This document shows, piece by piece, positions 1-12,523 of a stretch of 64,000 nucleotides of DNA (position 1 is its first letter; the number at the start of each line of letters is the position of its first letter). Where the stretch lies: the NCBI GenBank assembly GCA_025766275.1, contig JAFKAC010000012.1:992001-1056000 (forward strand). Direction: 5' to 3'. The translations under genes were made by a program, and so were the position numbers. The DNA comes from Lactarius indigo (Eukaryota > Basidiomycota > Agaricomycetes > Russulales > Russulaceae). Under the pieces are notes generated by a model, which ran no database searches, was not told the origin of the DNA, and saw nothing but the letters and a program-made list of their open reading frames with translations.

Positions 1-561
1 TGTGGGCCCACAAGTAATAGAGGTCTATTGTGGAGCGAATAGTAAGGCCCTGCAGGCACGAGTCGATCAGACGCTCGAGATTATCGCTATGTTGTAGAAA
101 GGTGGGAGGAAAAGCGAGAAACTCCGTGTGAGGAAATGCCGTGGGTGCCTGTTTGGCGAATCGGGATTTGGAATTTTCCACAAGATGATGGGTGCATTAT
201 CATCATCTCGATGGACACACGATGCCTTGTTTCCATCTGGACTGGTCGATGTGTCACCCTCGAGCTGGGCAAAGGTCAGCAGACCGGTGAAATGAGTTGA
301 TGCATTGTTGTTGGGGGTATCAGAATCGGGCGTAATCAGGGATACATATCTATTCTGAGACTTGGACTTTGTGGAGGAGTACGGGCGGAACAGGTCAGGG
401 TCAGTGGCGCAAAGCAAGTGTATTGTAGATATGTAACCGAAAAGGGAGGACGGGAGTACAGAGTAGAAGCGGCTAGAAGCGGACGGATATAGAAAGGGAA
501 TCGTGAGCGGTGGTGACAGGTGAGCTGAGAGGGGAGGAAAAAGCGAGTGGACGTTCTTCAT
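1..561 (-). CDS. Possible 5' part of an unknown gene, running off the window
   Basis: An open frame starts at an ATG (561) and stays open to about position 67 on the minus strand. It is rich in Ser, Pro and Thr, with the segment GLLTFAQLEGDTS in its middle. Near its end an AG (around 83, sequence CAACATAG) could splice into a second frame reading DNLERLIDSCLQGLTIRS, which remains open to the window edge. I do not recognise the product. The start has no clear signal peptide or domain. It could be a chance frame in the 5' flank of SNF5. If real, it is divergent from SNF5 with about 1.1 kb between starts. Confidence 0.3.
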
Positions 562-1657
562 TTGGGAGACCAGACCCGGGGTCGATCTCAGATCTCCTTA
601 CAGGATGAGTGGGCTTCAAGCCGTCGCCAGCCGCGTTCATGTATCCCGCCCGTCTATCTTCCCCTTTCCCTCTCCCTTCCCCTCCTCCTCGTCCCGTCCC
701 TCCCTTTTTCCCGTATGTAAAAAGTGTTGTATGTGTCTAGCACAATACTCAGTCCCGTGGCTGGAGGGGTGGGAGCGTGACGTGACCACTCCGTCACGTT
801 GAATCTGTGACTCGTCGCCTCGAGTCCTGTTGTTCTTGCTAGCCTAGCAGACCGCCCCCCCCCCCTCGACTCAGCATACAAAACGGCCGCGGTGTGCCAT
901 TTTTCTCTGCACCACACTCTTCATAGAAGAAGGAAGACACCGTCGTGTTTTTACATACGTCAGCTAGAGAATCCAGTTGCTAACGGGGCCCAGTGAGATA
1001 CCGAGCAGCCTTTGCGTATCGCATCATCATTGATCGTCTCCTCTCTCCTCCCAAGCCTCGGCTCTCCGAGCGAGCGTTACCTTTCGCAAATAGCACTCCG
1101 TCCACACGTACGGCCAGCTTACCTCCGTCCTCCCCTTCCAACACTCAAACGTAAGCTTTTTTGGGTTCTTCCGATCCATCTTTCCCTCGTTCCCTCCTCC
1201 CCTGGTCCGTGCGCCTCCTTCCGAATCGTCGGCCACTCCCTCCTATCCCATTTCCCAGCACGTATCCACTTGTCCCTTTTGTCAATTATCTCAACTATAT
1301 GCTAATACGTTCCCCCCCTCCTCTCCCAATCAGGTCTTCCCCACCCCTCACGAGGTCCGACCTCTTTCCTCTCCTCCGTACGTCTCATTTCACATCTCCC
1401 TCCTTATCCGTGCACGTGCTTATCATCCCTCCCTCGACCTCTTAGGCCCTCATCCAGGTACTCTATCTCTACCCCCTCCGATGGGCCGTCAGCTCGCCGT
1501 CGTTTTGCTGACTCACCCTCCTCAGGCGTAGCCCCCCCGCCCCGCGTGGGTCACGCATATAGCGCCAGACCTTTATCTTTCCTCTCATCTCAATGAACGT
1601 TAATACCAATGGATTCCGCAACCCCAAGGAGGACAGCAGCAGTTTCTCAATCCTGCC
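562..1657. other. Non-coding 5' flank of SNF5
   Basis: No supported gene. From about 1,020 to 1,450 the plus strand is strongly pyrimidine-rich (repeated TCCTC/CCCTCC runs), a common feature of fungal core promoters and 5' leaders. Several GT/AG pairs here could form 5'UTR introns. A run of ten C lies near 856-865. A short plus-strand ATG at 1,593 is out of frame with the SNF5 ATG at 1,658 and may be an upstream ORF. Confidence 0.5.
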
Positions 1658-4600
1658 ATGCTACAATCCCTCCAGAGCCAGGGCCAAAATCCACAATTTC
1701 AGAAGAACAACAATAATCCCGCGTTGATGAACCCCCAGATGTTTCAACAGCAAGGCTTGGCGATGAATCCCCAGCAGTTGTTGAACGGTCGCGGAGCATC
1801 GGCAATGTCCCAACAACTGCAACTAAACCAGTCGCTCAACCCCGCTCTACTTCTTCAAATGCAGGGCGGTAACACTATGCAAGCCGGTTTAGGTGGTAGC
1901 ATGGGCAATGTTGGCCAAGGTGCGCTCGGTATGGGCGGTATGGGCAACATGGGCAACGCGGCCATCATGGGTGGTGTGAACGCGAACGCTATGGGATTTA
2001 CCCAACAACACCTCGCTCAGCTGCAGCAAATGACTCCCCAACAAATGACCCCCCAGCAGCAGATGCAGGCGAAGATGCTTGTAAGGAACAGTGCGTCTGA
2101 TTTTGTTGACGTGGCTAATTTTTTCCCCCCACAGCAACAAAGAGCGATGCAACAGCGGCAAATGGGGCAGATGAACCAAGGTCAACCTCAGTTTGACCAA
2201 CGGCAGCAAATACAACAGCAGCCGATGCAACAAGCGATTCCTCCAGGATCAACCGCAATTTAATCCCGGTCAACAGAACGGTCTTCAAGGCGTTCTCGCC
2301 CAGCAGCAGAGCATGCACAACACACCGAACTTTTTCGAAAGGCCCTCATCCTCATCTTCTGCCACGCATTCTCAACCGTTCTCTCAGCAGTCGCCGCAAG
2401 GGCAGCAGTTTTCGCAGCAGCAGAGTTCCCAATTTCAGATGATGCCACCACCACCTCCCCGTCCGCCATCATCTCGTCCAGGAACTTCGCAGTCTCAGAT
2501 ATCTCATCACTCTGGGCCGGCTGCGGCGGTTGCGCCGTCCTCACCTGCTCTGGGAGGTGCTGGTCACCTTGCTGGGATGCAACGGCCGCCGAGTCGGCCG
2601 AGGACGTCTAGCGGATTTAATGTTTTTGGCCAAGGCCAGCCTATCCCACCTAAACCCCCAACTCCGGTCCAGTCGTCGCTTCCCCACCAGCCGCAGCCAC
2701 AGGCTCATACCCCTACCCATGCGACTTCTCCGTTCCTTCACCAGCAGCTCCAACTTCAGTCGCAACAGCAACAACACCAACAGTCGGCGCAACATCAACA
2801 GCCTCAGGTGCAGACCCCTCAAGGCTTTGGCCCGGGCACTCCGGTTCCTGGTTCACCAGGTCGGAAACGACGACTGACGGGACAAGGTGGCCTGGATGCT
2901 CAGTTTGGTGGCATGGCCGGGGCTGGGATGACGGGTTTAGGCATGAATAATGTCGGTGCAGGTGGACTGATGTCCATGCCGCAGTCCATGGGTTCGCCGA
3001 ATCCAACGCTACTCGGTGGTGCTGGCGGTGGGCTCATGGGACCACCTCATGTAGTCCCTTCGCGCGCGAACTCACTCGGTGGTCAAACCCCCCAACTCCC
3101 ACAAGGCCTTGATGACGGCAGTCTTTTCCAACAACAGTTAGCGGGTGGTCAAGGTTCACTTCCTCCGCAAGTCTCGCAACCACAGATCCCGGGTGGTGTT
3201 GGGCCATTCCAGACTCCTTCCGGTGTCCCAAACGTTGGGATTGGCGGTGGGGGGATGAGGCAACGGCAGCCGGTTCTCGGGGCGCCTGGCTTCCCTGACA
3301 TGCAAGCGTCGCTTCAAAGCCCAATGGCGCAGAAGGGCCCTCAGACTGTCATGACACCTGCGCAAATGCAGATGCAGATGCATGGTGGTGACGCATTGAC
3401 AATCAACACTGGTGTACCAGAAGTGCAGGGTCTCCCTGTTGTTCCAGATGCTACTGTGCCTCTACCTCTCTCACACCCTCCGACTGCACCAGTATCCGCG
3501 GCACCGTCGACAGCTACCTTACCTACGCACTCAGCGCTCCCCTCTGCATCGCATTCGTCTGCACCCGCGAGTAGCAAGACGATGCGCGTGACTCTCGTAT
3601 CACCTGCTGACATCAAGCCGCTGAATGAGGAGGAAGTGACGCAGGTGAAAGGTTGGATGGCTCGCGACAAGGAATACGAATCACACCACCGCGGCATGAA
3701 AGAACGTATGACGGAAGAACTTCGCGCGTACCGGGCCGAGAATCGCGATTTGTGGTGGGAAGTAACCGATGGCAAGAAGATGAGGACGAAGTTCGGTGTC
3801 ACGTATCCTGGTCAACGGTTGCGGGACAATAGGAAAAGGGGTAGGCGCGAAGGGTTCAGGCTGTAAGTACTTCCGCTTTATCAGCAGAGATAACGCCACC
3901 CTCTGACCTCGTCCACAGGCCTGCGAAAGTCGACCCCGAAGAAGCAAAACGCGAAGAAACTCTCGTTCCTATCCGGGTAGAGTTTGATGTTGAACATCAC
4001 AGAATGCGTGAAGCATTTGTATGGAACATTAACGGTACGCTAGGTACTCACCGTACTTTCGTTTTTATACTGACAGTCGTTGATAGACCCAGTCGTGACT
4101 CCGGAGTTATTTGCTCAGTCTCTCGTCGACGACTATGCTTTAGCACCTACCTATTTTTCCGTTATTGTCAAGTCGATCCAGGATCAGCTCAGCGACTACC
4201 AGGCCCATACAACTGACGTGGTATCCGAGAATGAGGGCGAGACTCTGCTGCAAGGTCGGCTTGACGAGAACGAAAAGGCTTGGTGGGATAAGTGGCGCAA
4301 GGAGCTTCCATCCATTGCAAAACGGCCAAAGGAAGCACTCATTACTGGCAGGAAGCGACGCAAGGTGGATGTTAACGTCAAGGTTGAGCGTGATCCGAAT
4401 GCGCCTGCCACCGTGGCCGATATTGAGGTTGATGAGAAGGAGCAACAAGAGGAGATGCGTATCCTTATTAGGGTTCGTAGTACTCCACACCACTTACACA
4501 CACGGAAGCTGATGCCCACATGCCGTAACAGCTCGATATTGGTATCGGATCGATGAAGCTTGATGATCAATTTGAATGGGACATTGAGAACCCCGGCGCT

Positions 4601-6520
4601 TCGCCTGAACAATTTGCTGAGGTGTACGCGCGGGAACTTGGCCTAGGCGGTGAATTTAGGTGAGCAAATAAGGTCGTTTGATGTCGAGGATATATCCGAC
4701 AACTTTCACGCGTTTCTAGGACGGCCATTGCCCACTCAATACGAGAGCAAGTCCACACGTATCAAAAATCGCTCTTCCTCGTTGGCCACCCCTCCGATGG
4801 CACCGCCGTGCAAGATGACGACCTCCGCATGTCCTTCCTTTCTCCTGTCACATCTGTCGCTCGACCTATGGACCAAGTCCAGGCGTTTACGCCAATCCTC
4901 AACTACCTCAGTGACAGCGAGATGGAACGCAATGAGAAAGAGCGCGAGAAGGAGATGAACAAACGGAAGAAACGCAACACTCGTGGGAGACGCGGTGTCG
5001 CACTTCCGGATCGTGAGCCCATCAAGACCCTCCGCACTCCCGCCATTGGTTTCCCAGACGTGGATCCGGCTGTTCTTGCACTGGCACAGGCTGCAGCTGC
5101 GCCTACGTCGCGCAGAGCTGCGGCCGCTGCTGCCTCGCTTACCATCGCCAACATGGTCGCGTCGGAGAATGGGACTGCCGTCATTACACCAACGTTACCC
5201 ATGGCCACACCTACTGTAGCCATCCCTTCTGCCCCTAAGGAGAAGAAGACGAAAGGGTTGTTCAGGGCCCCACCATACCCTCCGACCGTCCTCCACCCTC
5301 GTGCTCAGGTCGCTGCGCCGACAATGTCCACCGCCGCAGACGCTTCGAAGCTTCCACCACCGTTAGAGAATGACCCCCCTGCCCCGATGCCTGTTCCCCC
5401 ACCACAGGACAACCGGCTTCCAAGGGTCATCTCAGCGAAGCGCGCCAAGGAGCTCGAAAGAGAGGCGAAAGAGAAGGAATTTGCAGACGGACAGCATCCG
5501 AACTTTATCAATGGAATTTGGCATTGCTCAAATTGCGGCTGTCCGGAAGATATCGCCATCGGGCGTCGCAAGGGACCGCTAGGCGACAAGTCGCAGTGCG
5601 GTCTATGTGGTATGGAACAATGAATTTTTTTTTAATGATGTGAAATCTTTACTAACGGGTTTGTGCGGCAGGTAAATTCTGGCATCGCCACCGTCGGCCG
5701 AGGCCGGTCGTATATAATCCCGATCCTGAGTACCATCTTGGCCTGCGCACAGAGACCGACAAGTCGAAAATCTATCCCAAAAAGAAAGGAGGTGCAGCCG
5801 CACGCGCTACCAACACCCCGGTTGTTGACCAAGATGAACCCACTCCGGCGGCGCCAGAACCCGAAACGCCTAGCAAGGTGGAACCGGTGGTTGAAATACC
5901 ACGACGCGCACAATCCGGCGCTGGGCGTCGTCATGTTGATACGGAGCGGGCGGTCTCGCCAGTTTCGTCTGGGAGTTCAAGTGCTTCGGAATCTCCCTTG
6001 ATCCAGAAGATGAAGCTGAACGGCACCGGGCCGAAATCTGACTCGAACACGCCCATGCCCCCACCAACCACGGATGATATGTCACCTCCACATCCTGGCC
6101 CTTCAGATCGGCCGACATCGCCGGTGCAATCCACTGTGGTACGTAGCCATTGTGTCTAAAAATGCCGTTTCCCGGAGCTGATGATGCCCCCCCCATTCAT
6201 AGGACCGGCCACCAGAATCGTTAATCGATGCACATGCTGCGATGAACGCGAAATATCCTGACGACAGGTTTGAAATCGCAATGCGTACGGCAGCTAGTGG
6301 TGAGCAGGAGTGGCGAGTGAGGTGTCTGGATTGTCCTGGGAAGGTTCGCAATTAATCCCCTTACTATCTTAATCCCTGACGCTGACTCTCGGACCAGCTT
6401 TATATCCCTGGCGATGGCATGAGTAATTTCGAAGTGCATCTTAAGAATAGGAACCACCGTGCCAGAGTCTCTGAGCGTGTGGGCACCGCGAGGACACGCA
6501 GTTCTCATGATCAGCGCTAG
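1658..6520 (+). CDS. SNF5: SNF5/SMARCB1/Sfh1-family core subunit of SWI/SNF-RSC chromatin remodeller
   Basis: A nuclear chromatin-remodelling subunit. The N-terminal half (to about 3,540) is a Gln/Pro/Gly/Met-rich low-complexity region. The conserved SNF5 module follows with its two repeats: first VEFDVEHHRMREAFVWNI continuing into DPVVTPELFAQSLVDDY, second LDIGIGSMKLDDQFEWDI to SIREQVHTYQKSLF. A GATA-like zinc finger comes next (CSNCGCPE, then CGLCG joined over an intron to KFWHRHRR), and last a C2H2-like finger (RCLDCPGK with HLKNRNH). Introns inferred: 2081-2134 (or longer, see findings), 3863-3918, 4035-4086, 4473-4531, 4660-4719, 5610-5671, 6139-6202, 6344-6397. ATG 1658 is the first in-frame Met, but the Gln-rich frame is open upstream to 1604, so an upstream exon is possible. 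It is convergent with the RSC7-like gene, stop to stop 234 bp. Identity is very likely; SNF5 versus SFH1 cannot be told apart here. Confidence 0.92.
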
Positions 6521-6754
6521 GCGACTGATACCTTGTTTATATTGTCTATATGTTTGCCGCTATCTGTTTTTGCATGTCGCATCCCGCGCTGTCTTCTTGG
6601 CTCTCAAATTATCCATCTTACCTATACTTAGTTGTTGTCTGGATGTCCACGGCGGATACCTTATGTCTGTATACACACCATCTCAACAAATACTTACCCC
6701 CAACTATGGGGAGCGAGACGTGGCACGATTGAATAGAAAAACAATTCGAGTAAA

Positions 6755-8811
6755 TTATGAATTCAAGTCGGCTTCCGCGAGTTCTAACAATCGCCTGCGT
6801 TCCTCCGCGGCGGTGTGACCTACCTCGTGGTCCCCCTCGCTGGCCGCAAGTTCCATAACGGTGTCGACCCAGGCAAGGGCCCACGCTCCATTCCCAGCCT
6901 TGGTGCCCCCGAGCACCTGTCGTTTTTCCGCCGAGTCTTTTAGGCCTTCCCAGCGCGCACGTGTCGGCTGCGTGTCCGCACGATCTGTGAGAAAAAAGTG
7001 AGCACAACGACGCGGAGCTGAGGGGGAAACAACGACTGACAAAGCACGATACCGATGTGGGGCTCGTACACCCCCCTGGGGACCTTTTCCTCCAAGCGCG
7101 CACGCTTGCGTCTCCGTGCGTCCGTCGCCGCGCTTTCGTCCTCCCGCTGCTCTGGTGCACCTTGATCCTGTTCGTCCGCGTGGCCCTGGCGCCTCCCATC
7201 CGCCTTCCCCTTCACACGCTCCTCCTCTCCTCCATCTTCCTTCTTCTCCACATGCGACGACGACGACGGCGCTGTAGCGCCAAAGATACCTCCGTACGGT
7301 ACGAGCGCGCGCCGGCGCTGCTTGGCCCATTCGGCGCTCGCCTCGGCAGTACGTTGTGCCGCGATCAACATCCAATTCTCCTCGTTGAGCCCGTCGCGGT
7401 TCAGGAGCGACTTGCGCACCGCGTTCAGCGGGCCGTCGCTGTAGGGCCCCCAGCCAGCGCTGCCGAAGAGCGTCGTCGGTCCTCCTGCGCGGTAGATCCC
7501 CTGCGTGCCCCCCGCGCGGTCGCCCTTCTGCGCGTTGGCGAGTTCGGCCGCGGCGAGCGCAGCGGCGGACGGCGCGTTTGGGTCAGGCGAGCTCGCCGAC
7601 GGGGTCGCCGGGTTTCAAGCCCTTCTCGGTGATGTCGGCGAGCACCTTGTCTTCGTAATAGTCAGTCCACGACCCATCGCCCATCTAATTTGAAAATAAA
7701 AAACGGTGGAAAAAGGGGGGCTTCAAAAACGTTTTCTAGGAAGGAGATAGGAGATACTCACCGATGAGTGTTTTTGAGCCATGTAGCTTGAACGCGCTCC
7801 GTGCGGTGATGAGCGTCACGCTGCGCGTGCGCAGGTGCGAGCCAAGTTTCCCGATCTCGATGAGGTACTCTTTTTCGGAAGGTGTCGCGTTGAGCTTGTG
7901 AGCGAGCGGGTTACGACGGAAATAGTACAGCGAGTCGCGGAAGCCCGACGTGCGCGCCGCGTCTATCGCAAGCATGTACATGCGCTCAGGATGCCGATTG
8001 GGTAAATTGAACGTCTGCGCTTTGAACCTGCGGCCTGCAAGCCAAAAAAAAAAAAAAAAAATTCGTCAACGCCTGAACCAGGCAACTGATGCACGCAACG
8101 TACCGCCGAGCAAGTTCCCGTTTCTGTCGATCTTCGTGTCGCCCTTCGGGTCGTCCTCCGTGACGAACTCATCGCCCTCAATGACGTACACCTTCCCCTG
8201 CACGATGGAGAACGGCTTTCCCGCCGCCCATCACCTCTTCGTCGTGCAGCACGCCTCCCTCTGCGCCAGGCGTGCCCTCCTCACCCCCCGTCAGCTGCGG
8301 CAGAGTCCTCGTCCCCGCCTGCCCCACCCGTACCGTCCCCACCTGCACCAGCCGCGCCCCGGCAGGCGGATCGTGATGCCGCCGATACCCCCGCCACGCG
8401 AGCCTCGCCCCCGTCCCGCGTCCGCGCCCACGCCCCCGTGCACGTCCTGCGCGTTCGCTGCCTATGAGTGCGCCGCGACCGCGGCCGCGTGGACGTCCGC
8501 GCGGGCGAGGCATAGGGACGACGTCCTCGACCACAGGCTCGTCGGGACCGCTGGCAGTCGTCGGCTGCCTCGTTCATAGGCGTCGCATGCGTTCGTAGTG
8601 GGGGCGTCGTCGTCGTCGTCAGTCATCAGTTGTTGTCATCGCCGTTGTCCTCATTGTCGTTGGTGTTGGTGTTATCGTTTGTCGGCGCGTCGCGGTCCGT
8701 CGTGGGCGTCCCTGGCGTGCGCACTTCGAGGCGAGAGGGGCCGACAAGAGTAGAGTTGCTGGTGCTGTCGTGGACTTTGCGTGGTCGGATGATGATCTTG
8801 CCGCTGGCCAT
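6755..8811 (-). CDS. RSC7: RSC7/SWP82-family chromatin-remodelling subunit
   Basis: The protein begins MASGKIIIRPRKV at the ATG at 8811. An acidic Asn/Asp stretch and an Arg-Gly segment with an AT-hook-like core (PRPRGRPRGRGRG, about 8,450-8,510) follow. The family domain is GKVYVIEGDEFVTEDD, LYYFRRNPLAHKLN, LITARSAFKLHGSKTLI, then DYYEDKVLADITEKG. It ends with WGPYSDGPLNAVRKSLLNRD and ARWEGLKDSAEKRQ. Introns that can be placed: 8035-8103 (it holds an 18-base A/T homopolymer), about 7685-7761, and 6985-7052. Frame is lost at about 7664, where GTGGAC-T-GACTAT reads into TGA although removing one base restores VVDDYYEDK. It is lost again near 8216-8228 and in the low-complexity N-terminus. These may be sequence errors. 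In yeast this family belongs to RSC and SWI/SNF. The gene faces SNF5, a subunit of the same complexes. Confidence 0.85.
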
Positions 8812-9715
8812 TGAGGGATCGTGGTGTGTGGCCGTGGTGCGTCCGCGTTCAGTTCTCAGCCTTGGCACGTGCACGTGAGTGGAACGACGCCACGGTCCCG
8901 CGCTGTCATCAGACCCAGATCTGACAGATCGTTGTTCGTCACTCGTTCTACGATTTCAATTGGTGCAACGCGACGCCCCTAACGACTGTATATATTGGTT
9001 AACGAACAACATTCCCCGGTCATCCCCGACGCGTGACGCTGGCTGGCATGAACCACCGCACTAATAAGTCGCCTAACTTGTTTGATGGCTCCTGTGGTTG
9101 ACCCAATGACGATGAATGATTCGCCATGAGGCCACATTTTACGTTACTCGGGACACCCATCAACCACTGTCCTGCCGTATCGAGTAGATCCAGTCATTGC
9201 GTCACTCGGCGGTGAGCGAGAGTGATGAGTGGCGTGTCTACATGCGTCCGCATTTTTCAACTCCAAGGGCCTACGCCGACTATAATTATAAGACAAGACC
9301 CCAATGACGGTGGTTTCAGGGAGCCATCTTGAGGATGCGCAACACTGAAACCGGGTTGCTGAGCGTTTGGCCCTCGAACAGATGATCGTAAATGATGAAC
9401 ATAACTGGGGGGCCATATTCAACAGGATGTCAAGATAATGATATCATGACACAGATTGGTTACATGTACATCTAAGTAGAAATTCCGCAATATGAATCAA
9501 GCAATGTAGAGGATGTACAATGAACCAAAACGAGATTACTGTAGAATGACAGGTCCAGGAAAGGCCGTAAGATACTAAGCAAAGCAAAATCGAGCTGGAA
9601 GCAACACACGCACAGCACGATCAATACCCAGAGTCGCACGCACATAAATAAATCAAAAGAGGAAGAAAGTAAAAAGTAAACTCGAATGTCCAACTCATTG
9701 CTCCATCCGCTCCTT
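8812..9715. other. Intergenic: RSC7-like promoter and 3' flank of the next gene
   Basis: No gene supported. The short open frames here lack codon bias and recognisable motifs. The region holds the upstream flank of the RSC7-like gene and the downstream flank of the membrane-protein gene, whose stop is near 9,716. AT content rises between 9,430 and 9,700, in keeping with a 3'UTR. Confidence 0.5.
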
Positions 9716-12036
9716 TCACACACTAAGGGCATGAGGCTCAGGTCCTAACGCAATGCCTCCGACAACAGGGACTACGTGTGGTGTCGCGGGTGGAGTTTCT
9801 GATTCCGTCTCTGCACCGCCCTCCGCGTCCGTAAATGCGTCCGTTTCGATCTCCGTATCCGACAATACATTCTCGTCGCCACTCCGTCGCCCCTGCTCGG
9901 GGCTCGACGCAGCCGTGCGGAACGTCTCGACGGAACTCGTACGCGAGCCGGCGCGCATACTACCCAGAGGCGTCGACGGCATACGGAACGAAGACGGAGC
10001 GACGGGATTTCGTGTCGTCGGTGCTGCCGCAGCCGCGTCGAAGGACGGTAAAGCAGGCCGTTGACTGCTCGTTGCGATGGGGTCGTCTGGGGTTTCAGTG
10101 ACTGCAGCCAGCGCGGAAAACGTCGCCTTTGTCACAGTCGCTGCGGTAGACGTGGTGGCGACGGTAGGCGACGGCGATGGCGGACGGGGAGGCGCTGTCT
10201 CAACAGGATCCACCCACTCCTTTTCCTTTGTGTCATCGGGTGTATCGTGATCAGGCGATGGCATCGAAATCACTGGTTCGGATGCAGGTGGGGACATAGG
10301 TTGTGAAGCGGCAGTGGACTCTGCAGGAGGCGGTGAAGGCGATGACCCAGATGACCTGGAATCAGGAGGAATTTTCTTCTTGAGATCCCCGACTAAGTGC
10401 CGACCTAGGAGCGGGCGCGCGTCGTTGCCTCGCTTGTACCAGGTAAACCGTCAAGGGAGGGACGCTCCTCGAAGTCAGGAGGGGGTTGTAAATTGACGCG
10501 CGATGCCGAAGCGTATGCAACTGCCGCAGGTCCGTATGGCACACCGAACTTACTCACGGACTCGACGGACTGAAATAAGCTTGAGTTGTTCGGGAGTCGG
10601 CCCTGAACGAGGATAAACGAAATCGGTGCGCACAGCCGTATGTGTTAGTGGGGAAGAGATGGAGCTGATGGAGATCAATGATGGAGAAGTGAGGGCGGCT
10701 ACATTGGACGTTGAGCGAGAACGCGAAGTGACGCGTCCAAAGGCAGAGGAGGTGACGCTGAGAACGGACCCGTTAGACGGTGTCGTGCGGTGACCGACTT
10801 GCGGGGAGCGTGTGCCAGCTGGCCGTGTGGACATGTTCGATGGGCGGGGTGAGGTAGGCACATCCCGAGATAGCCGAGAAGCCGTTGGGGATGGCGGATG
10901 GGCGTGAGGCGATGAGAGAGCACGTGAAGCAGCATTAATCAAACCACGGAACATGGATCTTCTGCGCGTCCCGGAGATAGCGCTTGCATCACCCATCGTA
11001 GACTCCACTGATTGTTCATGTGATGCCCGAGAAGTATCTGGGGCCATGGGTAGCGTGTCTGTAGTTTCGACACGTGTGAGTTCACCCGATGTAACCCGAA
11101 CATCTTCTAGGTCGCCGACCACTTCAAAGTAAGGTGGAGCTTCGCCTCGAGGGTCTGTGAGTTCAGGGCTATTTGGAAGAGGAGTAAGATCATCACTGTC
11201 CCGGACGTCGGATATATCCACCGTTCCGGGGGGGACATGAGTATTGGAGTTTTCGGTTTCGTGAGTAGCTTCGTTAGATGGGTCAGTTTCGAGTAGGGGT
11301 GTTTGGGCATGAGAGTCGTCGTCGTCATTTACGATGACATAAGAAGATGCTTGAGAGATATTGCGTGAATGTGCTTGTGAGCTTTCGTCGTCGTCGTCCT
11401 CTCTGACAGACGGCATAAGGACCTGAGTTGTCAAGGGAGCGTCTTCCATATCCTGTGAACCCCTGTACGAATATAGATAAGACTCCATACACAAAAGGTT
11501 AAGGATGCTCTCACTGGATAATAACAAGCTCGAGCTCGCCGGGTTCCTTCATGTATGCTGGCAGTGAGCGCGTAGATATTTGACTAGGAGTGCGCCTAGT
11601 ACGCCTTGCCCGTCGCTCTGTGCGGGCAGCTGCCGCAGTTTGAGCCTGAGTTGTTGCGGCCGGCCCAGCGATCTCCTCCGCGGTAAGGTCCCGAACAGCA
11701 ACGGGCGGGTGGTGTGGTGCCAATACAGAGTAGAAAGTAATGTTCCGGAGCTTAGAAAAAAGCGTCTTCCTGTAGAACAACATCGGGACTACGATGACGA
11801 AGACTACAACCACGATGATAGGTGCCTTGAGAGCAAGGGGCTGTGTGAGCGAGCGGAGAAAATGGTGAGTATGGAATAAAGGGGCGCACTATTATCTTGT
11901 TGCCACCGCCATTACTATCTCTCTTCGCAAGGCCTAGAAAGTGGGGCCGCCCATGCCTCTGAGGCGAAGAAAAGAGGGAGGGATGATGAGGGCGGCAATG
12001 AGCGCCCGCGGCTGTGTTGAAGGGCTGTAGTGACAT
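9716..12036 (-). CDS. Unknown single-pass membrane protein with long Ser/Thr/Pro-rich tail
   Basis: Read from the ATG at 12036: a short N-terminus with a Lys-Arg pair (FLGLAKRDSNGG), then a strong transmembrane helix (PIIVVVVFVIVVPMLFY) followed by basic residues. A long, probably cytoplasmic tail follows, with SLPAYMKEPGELELVI, the acidic/Ser-rich MEDAPLTTQVLMPSVRED, APPYFEVVG, an Arg/Ser-rich middle, KFGVPYGPAAVAYASAS, and a Thr/Glu-rich C-terminus ending EPHALSV. Introns are placed at 11841-11889 and 11464-11514. The frame breaks twice in the otherwise continuous conserved-looking part: +1 near 10570-10575 before SVESVSKFGVPYGP, and -1 near 10404-10413 before LGRHLVGDLKKKIPPD. LPAY fits an LPxY motif of the kind bound by Rsp5-type WW domains, but that is inference. 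I know of no named function. Confidence 0.65.
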
Positions 12037-12523
12037 GACATAGGTCGAGCTTGGTGGATTTTTGGAGGTGGGGAACGTGGAAAGAGGAAGAGGGGGTTAC
12101 GCAGACAGTCGAGATGGAGGAGTGAGGAGACAATCAAGAGTGGGCGCCCACGATGAACAGGTCGTGCGAGACACACTATGGCCTCCTTTTTTGTGCCTTG
12201 TTCTCCATTTTTTACTCAATTTATCAAGACCCCGTGTGACCTGCCTCCCTTACCCGACCTGACCAACCGGAAGCGGTGCTCATACGTCTTATCAAGTTAC
12301 ATTGGGACACTACAGATAACGCCGCATTCTATCTCACAAACTGCTTCTTAACTCAACCGAACGCTTTCAACAAGAATTCGTGCAGCTCTTGTGCTGAAGA
12401 ACACAAATTGGATCAGCATCCCGAACCCGGGACGCAGCACTTAAAGAAGAAGCTCACCAACTTCCCGTGGGCTATCTTGAACCATCTTCGTATGGCGTAT
12501 GGGGACTCATTGTGAGTGTGCGG
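12037..12523. other. Intergenic: promoter of the membrane-protein gene
   Basis: No gene supported. It separates the 3' end of the alpha/beta-hydrolase gene (stop at 12,524) from the ATG of the downstream minus-strand gene (12,036). Confidence 0.5.

Noticed and set aside
7664..7664. Antizyme-like programmed +1 frameshift at GAC-TGA-C in the RSC7-like gene
   Set aside because: Considered because the shift lands on a stop codon, but equally strong +1 breaks occur in many other genes here without that context, which favours insertion errors.
7505..8579. Long GC-rich plus-strand open frames opposite the RSC7-like gene
   Set aside because: They are shadows of the minus-strand coding sequence: Arg/Ala/Pro-rich low-complexity products with no motif, overlapping clear RSC7-family domains.
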